Source: DSUN01 sp035527715 (lineage in GTDB: Bacteria; Planctomycetota; PUPC01; DSUN01). Taken from it: DNA of 64,000 nt. This document shows, one piece after another, positions 60,096-64,000 of the stretch; position 1 is the stretch's first letter, and each line of letters begins with the position of its first letter. The DNA lies in contig DATKZY010000151.1 in NCBI GenBank assembly GCA_035527715.1, forward strand, positions 30,202 to 94,201. Direction: 5' to 3'. The position numbers and the translations under genes are program-made. The notes beneath the pieces are model-generated. The model made no database searches. It was not told where the DNA came from and worked only from the letters and a program-made list of their open reading frames with translations.

Positions 60096-62194
60096 TGAAT
60101 GAAGATGTGACCCTCCGGCTGCTCCTGATTGCGGCGCTCGCCGCGCCGGCCAGTGGCGCGGCGACGGGGCCGCTCTGGGAGGGCTTCGGGCCAGGCGGCG
60201 GCGGATGGATCGAGGACGTGTTGTCTCATCCGACGAATCCCCAGGAGGCATGGTGCGTCACCGACCTCACCGGGCCGTTCCAGACCCTCGACGGCGGCCT
60301 CACCTGGCGGCAGCGGGCGACCGTTGTCCAGCACAGGATGATGGCCCGCAAGCAGATCTACTCCTACAACCGCGCGTTCGCGATAGACCCGAAGGAGCCG
60401 AAGCACCTCTACTGGGGCACCTCGAACATGGTCTGGGCAAGCCACGATGGCGGGGAGACCTGGGACGTGGCCTACGGGCAGTTCCCCGCCTTCGGCGACC
60501 CGAAGCCGCTGAGCCAAGGGGTCACCCTGAGCGTCGGCCCCGATGGGACGGTCTACGCGCTCGATCATGCGGTCGTGCTCCGGGCCTCGCGGGACCGCGG
60601 GAAGACCTGGCAGGAACTTGCTCGCCCGCCCGTCAAGTCCGCCAACCCGGTCACTCCGCCTTTCCCCTTCGCTGGGCTGGATGGGACGCTCTACGTCAGC
60701 GGCCGGTCGCCCGAGGGGCTGGCTGTCTCGCACGATGGGGGGAAGACCTGGGGCATGGCGCTCAAGGGGAGCGTCGTCCTCAATATCCAATACGCAAGCG
60801 ACCGCAGGACGCGACCGCAGACGGCATTCGCTTTGGACGCAGCGGGCAGCGTCTACCGGACGGACGACGGGGGGAAAGGCTTTGAGAAAGTGGCAACCGT
60901 CCGCCACGCCTGGCAGCCGGGGCGGCGCTTCCCCGGCGGCCTCGCCGTCTCGCCCGACGGCACAGTCATGGTCTGGGCGCAGCGCGAGCAGAAGCTGAGC
61001 CGCGACTGGGGCAAGACCTGGGAGCCCTTCTCGATTGACAAGAAATGGCGCTTGGGCAGCTACGCGGGCATGAACCGCTACGGCTCCCCCGAGGGCAAGT
61101 GCAGCGGCCTCGCCGTCTCCTGCGACGGCAAGACCTGGCTCAAGTGCGACAGCTCGCTGATGGCCCGCAGCCTTGACACGGGCGGCTCATGGACCGGCTG
61201 TGCCGCGGGCATCAACATCCTGTGCTACGCGAACGGCCCGGCCGTCTCAAGCGAGGACCCCGCCGTCGTCTTCGTCGCCGCCTACGACCAGGGGGTCTTC
61301 CTGTCCCGCGACGACGGGAAGACCTGGAAGGCGGCGAACACCGACCCTGCCCATTGGGGCGACGACTGGGAGAACAACCACGCCCCCTTCGTGCGCCAGC
61401 ATCCGAGAGACCCGAAGACCTGGTTCTGCGTCCGACACCTCCTCCGCGACGACAAGGTCAAGCCCAGGATGTTCCGCTCGACCGACGGCGGGGAGACCTG
61501 GGCGCTCTTCCTCGACATTGACCAGCAGTTCGGCGGCCAAGGGGCAGGGCGGAACCATCTCGTCTTCGACCCCTCGAATCCCGACACCATGCACCTCTCC
61601 GACTTCGCCCTCGGCGTCGCGACCACCCGCGACGGCGGGAAGACCTGGGAGCACAACCTGAAGGCGACCAACGGCGTCCAGCTCTGCGTCTCCCCCTCGG
61701 GCCAGCACGTCTACCTCCAGTGCCTCAAGAAGCACGGCCTCTACGCGAGCCACGACCGGGGGAAGACCTGGGAGCTGGCGCGGAAGGAAGGCTGGGGCCT
61801 CGACGGCCTCGCCCATCACCCGAAGGAGGAGTCCACGCTCTTCATCACGACCGGCCGGCTCGCGAACTACTGGGACCACAAGGGGGAACAGCCAGGCAGC
61901 CTATGGAAGAGCACCGACGCGGGCAAGACCTGGGCCGAGCTAGGCAAGCTTGACGGCGGCGGGGTGTACGTGGATCCCGTGAAGCCCCAGGTCATGCTCA
62001 TGTCAACGCTCGCGGGCGGCAAGGGCGTCATCCGCTCGACCGATGGCGGCAAGACCTGGGCACCGTTCAACGACGGCATTCCCTCCTACACCTGCACCGG
62101 CTTCACCTACGGCGGGCGGCCCGGCCGCGTCTACTGCCACAACAACGACGGCACCATGGGCCGGTGCGAGGACCTCTATCGGGGGATGCCGTAG
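60092..62194 (+). CDS. Exported BNR/Asp-box beta-propeller protein (sialidase/sortilin-like fold)
   Basis: A 700-residue exported protein. The signal peptide spans about residues 8-23. About thirteen Asp-box-like motifs are spread along it, for example SHDGGETWDV, SRDRGKTWQE, SHDGGKTWGM, SRDDGKTWKA, STDGGETWAL, TRDGGKTWEH and STDGGKTWAP, implying a ten-bladed or double propeller of the VPS10/xyloglucanase type. Catalytic residues of sialidases were not identified. Its start overlaps the stop of the upstream propeller gene, so the two are made together. Confidence 0.83.
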   Translation: MMNEDVTLRLLLIAALAAPASGAATGPLWEGFGPGGGGWIEDVLSHPTNPQEAWCVTDLTGPFQTLDGGLTWRQRATVVQHRMMARKQIYSYNRAFAIDPKEPKHLYWGTSNMVWASHDGGETWDVAYGQFPAFGDPKPLSQGVTLSVGPDGTVYALDHAVVLRASRDRGKTWQELARPPVKSANPVTPPFPFAGLDGTLYVSGRSPEGLAVSHDGGKTWGMALKGSVVLNIQYASDRRTRPQTAFALDAAGSVYRTDDGGKGFEKVATVRHAWQPGRRFPGGLAVSPDGTVMVWAQREQKLSRDWGKTWEPFSIDKKWRLGSYAGMNRYGSPEGKCSGLAVSCDGKTWLKCDSSLMARSLDTGGSWTGCAAGINILCYANGPAVSSEDPAVVFVAAYDQGVFLSRDDGKTWKAANTDPAHWGDDWENNHAPFVRQHPRDPKTWFCVRHLLRDDKVKPRMFRSTDGGETWALFLDIDQQFGGQGAGRNHLVFDPSNPDTMHLSDFALGVATTRDGGKTWEHNLKATNGVQLCVSPSGQHVYLQCLKKHGLYASHDRGKTWELARKEGWGLDGLAHHPKEESTLFITTGRLANYWDHKGEQPGSLWKSTDAGKTWAELGKLDGGGVYVDPVKPQVMLMSTLAGGKGVIRSTDGGKTWAPFNDGIPSYTCTGFTYGGRPGRVYCHNNDGTMGRCEDLYRGMP

Positions 62195-62275
62195 GCGATG
62201 GGCCGCGTGGCGGGCGTCGGCTAGCGGGGAGGGCCCCGTAGCTGTGATGGCCGCCGTCACGACTGGGCACTCCGT

Positions 62276-62683
62276 GTCATCCTCCATGGCCGCCGCTACC
62301 TCCTCGCCCGCAAGATGCCCGACAAGCGCGCGGCCACGCTCAACGCCGCACTCGGCCGAGCGCTCGCCCGGGTTCCCGCCTGCCAGCGCCTTACGCTTAC
62401 CGTGGACAACGGCAAAGAGTTCGCCCGCTTCAAGGCCCTTCAGGCCCGTTGCGGCCTCGACGTCTTCTTCGCCCACCCCTGCACCGCATGGGAGCGGGGT
62501 CTCAACGAGAACACCAACGGCCTGCTCCGACAGTTCCTGCCCAAGAAGACCGACCTGCGCACGGTCAGTGCCAGGCGACTTGCACAGCACGTGCGTTCCC
62601 TGAATAATAGACCTCGTAAGTGCCTGGCCTATCGGACCCCTGCGGAGGTCTTCCGTTCCTCACCTGTTGCACTTAGGATTTAA
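62276..62683 (+). pseudogene. IS30-family transposase remnant (C-terminal part)
   Basis: The frame from ATG 62315 and about 13 codons before it matches the end of IS30 transposases: LARKMPDKRAATLNAALGRA, LTVDNGKEFARF with the second catalytic Asp, and WERGLNENTNGLLRQFLPKK with the catalytic Glu. The N-terminal helix-turn-helix and first catalytic Asp are missing, and no inverted repeats were seen, so the copy is a dead fragment. It marks a point where neighbouring sequence changes in codon use. Confidence 0.8.
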
Positions 62684-62720
62684 ATCCGCCATACCATTCG
62701 ACAAATCATAGGAGAGTACC

Positions 62721-64000
62721 ATGAGTTGGAATAGTCCCCGGGAACCGCGATTGCGGTGGTTGGTTTTGGCGCTGTGCATTACCTTGGTGACCTTTGCCCG
62801 AGTGGGCCGCGCGCAGGAAATCAAGTCCCCTATCGGCAGCCTCTGTGAAAAGTGTGGCGTGACGGGCGGTTTGTGCGTGCAGGTCGGCGCGGATGATTTG
62901 GCGGTTGCCCTGGAATTGGCTCGGACCGGCCGGGTTCTGGTCGAGATTCTCGACACCGACGCCGCCAAAGTGGAGCGTGCTCGCAAGCAGATCCACTCGA
63001 CAGGTCTGTACGGATTGATTTCAGCGAATCGATGGGCGTCGGACAAGCCGCTGCCCTATGCCGAAAACTTGGTCAACCTCGTGCTGATCGAAGAGGACCA
63101 GAATGTACCGTTAGCCGAAGCGGTTCGCGTCTTGCGTCCCGCCGGTGTCTTTCTTGCACAAGGCGGCGGGGCGTCGGAGTCCGTGCTCAAGAAGGCGGGG
63201 CTGGAGGATGTGCAAACGGTTCGAGCGGGCGGCGATTGGATCATGGGCCGCAAGCCGTGGCCGGCGGAGATGGATGACTGGTCGCACTCGCGCCACGGGC
63301 CGGACGGCAATGCGGTGTCGGCCGATAAACTGGTCGATGAGCCGGAACGCATCCGCTGGCTCGCGGGGCCGATGGTGCACGCCTCGAATATCATCACGGC
63401 CGGCGGGCGGATATACTATCACGGCGTCATCGCCCGCGATGCGTTCAACGGCCTGCTCTTGTGGGACCGCAAACTCGACCCGCCGCCTTCGCGCCTGAAT
63501 AGCCCGTGGTCGGGTGTCAAGGGGAGCGCCCTGCCGGTCGCGTCGGCCGACCGGTTCTACGCGGTCAACGAGGGCGCACTCCAGGCCCTTGACGCCGCCA
63601 CGGGCGAAACCATCAAGGTCTACGCCGACGCCGGCACGCCGATTGAGATCCTGTACATCGGCGGCACGCTGGTGACGACCGATGCCAAGACGTCGACCGT
63701 CCGGGCCATCAACGCCAAGAGCGGCAAACTGCTGTGGTCGCAGAAAGCAGTGATTCCGGTTACCGGCATGGTGGCGGGCGACGGCGGCGTGTACTTCTAC
63801 GAGGGGGGGCAGGACTTCAACGTGGGCGATTGGACAGGCTTGCGCCGCAAAGCCGGAGGCCCGCGGGCCATCGTCAAACTCGACCTCGCCACCGGAAAGC
63901 CCGCCTGGCGCCTGGCCGAGGCCGATCACCCGTGGGCCGAGAAGGGCCGGCGCCTCTCGTACCACCGCGGGTTCCTCGTGTGCGAGCTATCGAGATTCAC
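62721..64000 (+). CDS. Methyltransferase-like/PQQ-propeller fusion, exported (3' truncated by window)
   Basis: The frame is open from ATG 62721 (GGAGAG upstream) to the window end, 426 residues. A signal peptide (LVLALCITLVTFARVGRAQ) is followed by a Rossmann, SAM-methyltransferase-like domain (about residues 45-170: GGLCVQVGADDLAVALELAR, VLVEILDTDAAKV, AVRVLRPAGVFLA) and then the propeller start (WPAEMDDWSHSRHGPDGNAV, FNGLLLWDRKLD, AINAKSGKLLWSQKAV). The methyltransferase glycine motif is degenerate. This fused architecture is known from planctomycetes. Early codons (TTG, GTT, CGA, AAT) are less GC-rich than those of neighbours. Confidence 0.8.
   Translation, partial: MSWNSPREPRLRWLVLALCITLVTFARVGRAQEIKSPIGSLCEKCGVTGGLCVQVGADDLAVALELARTGRVLVEILDTDAAKVERARKQIHSTGLYGLISANRWASDKPLPYAENLVNLVLIEEDQNVPLAEAVRVLRPAGVFLAQGGGASESVLKKAGLEDVQTVRAGGDWIMGRKPWPAEMDDWSHSRHGPDGNAVSADKLVDEPERIRWLAGPMVHASNIITAGGRIYYHGVIARDAFNGLLLWDRKLDPPPSRLNSPWSGVKGSALPVASADRFYAVNEGALQALDAATGETIKVYADAGTPIEILYIGGTLVTTDAKTSTVRAINAKSGKLLWSQKAVIPVTGMVAGDGGVYFYEGGQDFNVGDWTGLRRKAGGPRAIVKLDLATGKPAWRLAEADHPWAEKGRRLSYHRGFLVCELSRF

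Overview
The window is GC-rich, densely coded bacterial chromosome. PEP-CTERM secreted proteins, sulfatase and glycan-degrading enzymes, DUF4139/MuiA-type proteins, squalene-cyclase-fold repeat proteins, PQQ-like propellers and many dispersed inverted repeats together suggest a planctomycete or another member of the PVC group. No rRNA or other taxonomic marker is present, so this is inference. The cell decodes UGA as selenocysteine: a complete tRNA-Sec gene (selC) lies next to a selD gene with an in-frame UGA at its catalytic position.

Layout. 1-8.7 kb: the end of a VIT/vWA protein, then three DUF4139-family proteins interleaved with two squalene-cyclase-fold proteins, all with export signals. 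8.7-11.9 kb: a response regulator, a small secreted protein and a histidine kinase. 12.0-16.1 kb: behind a good sigma70-type promoter, four tandem paralogues with a short leader-like N-terminal domain and a recurring G-[IV]-x-P-D-R-P motif, followed by a B12-binding-type radical SAM enzyme. I read this as a candidate RiPP-like modification locus. 16.1-17.15 kb: no gene, three kinds of dispersed inverted repeat. 17.15-22.8 kb: four PEP-CTERM genes in one leftward operon joined by near-identical junctions. 22.8-24.3 kb: no gene, a nest of inverted repeats. 24.4-34.3 kb: a FIST-domain lipoprotein, a sugar ABC importer without its ATPase, a creatininase-family hydrolase, a sulfatase-modifying-factor-fold lipoprotein and a GH20-like enzyme. 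34.4-36.0 kb: a VapBC-like toxin-antitoxin pair and cysteine synthase.

36.2-38.15 kb is the selenium island: promoter, selC, Sec-containing selD, and, convergent to it, a 154-residue exported protein of no recognised family that also carries an in-frame UGA. Both UGAs are followed by a hairpin whose apical loop begins after 16 intervening nucleotides, as expected for bacterial SECIS elements. selA and selB are not in the window.

38.2-45.3 kb: an enolase-superfamily dehydratase with a heparinase II/III-like protein, a DJ-1/PfpI protein, and an acetyl-CoA synthetase followed by a URO-D-fold protein. 45.4-57.1 kb: a large exported protein of unknown function, convergent with a long leftward operon: a YtfQ/YtfR/YtfT/YjfF-like sugar ABC importer, a sulfatase, a clan-A glycoside hydrolase and a DUF401 membrane protein. 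57.3-64 kb: an SGNH hydrolase, two exported propeller proteins, an IS30-type transposase remnant and the start of a methyltransferase-like/PQQ-propeller fusion whose codon use differs from the rest. The main theme is uptake and breakdown of sulfated or uronic-acid glycans; the selenium island and the radical SAM cluster stand apart from it.
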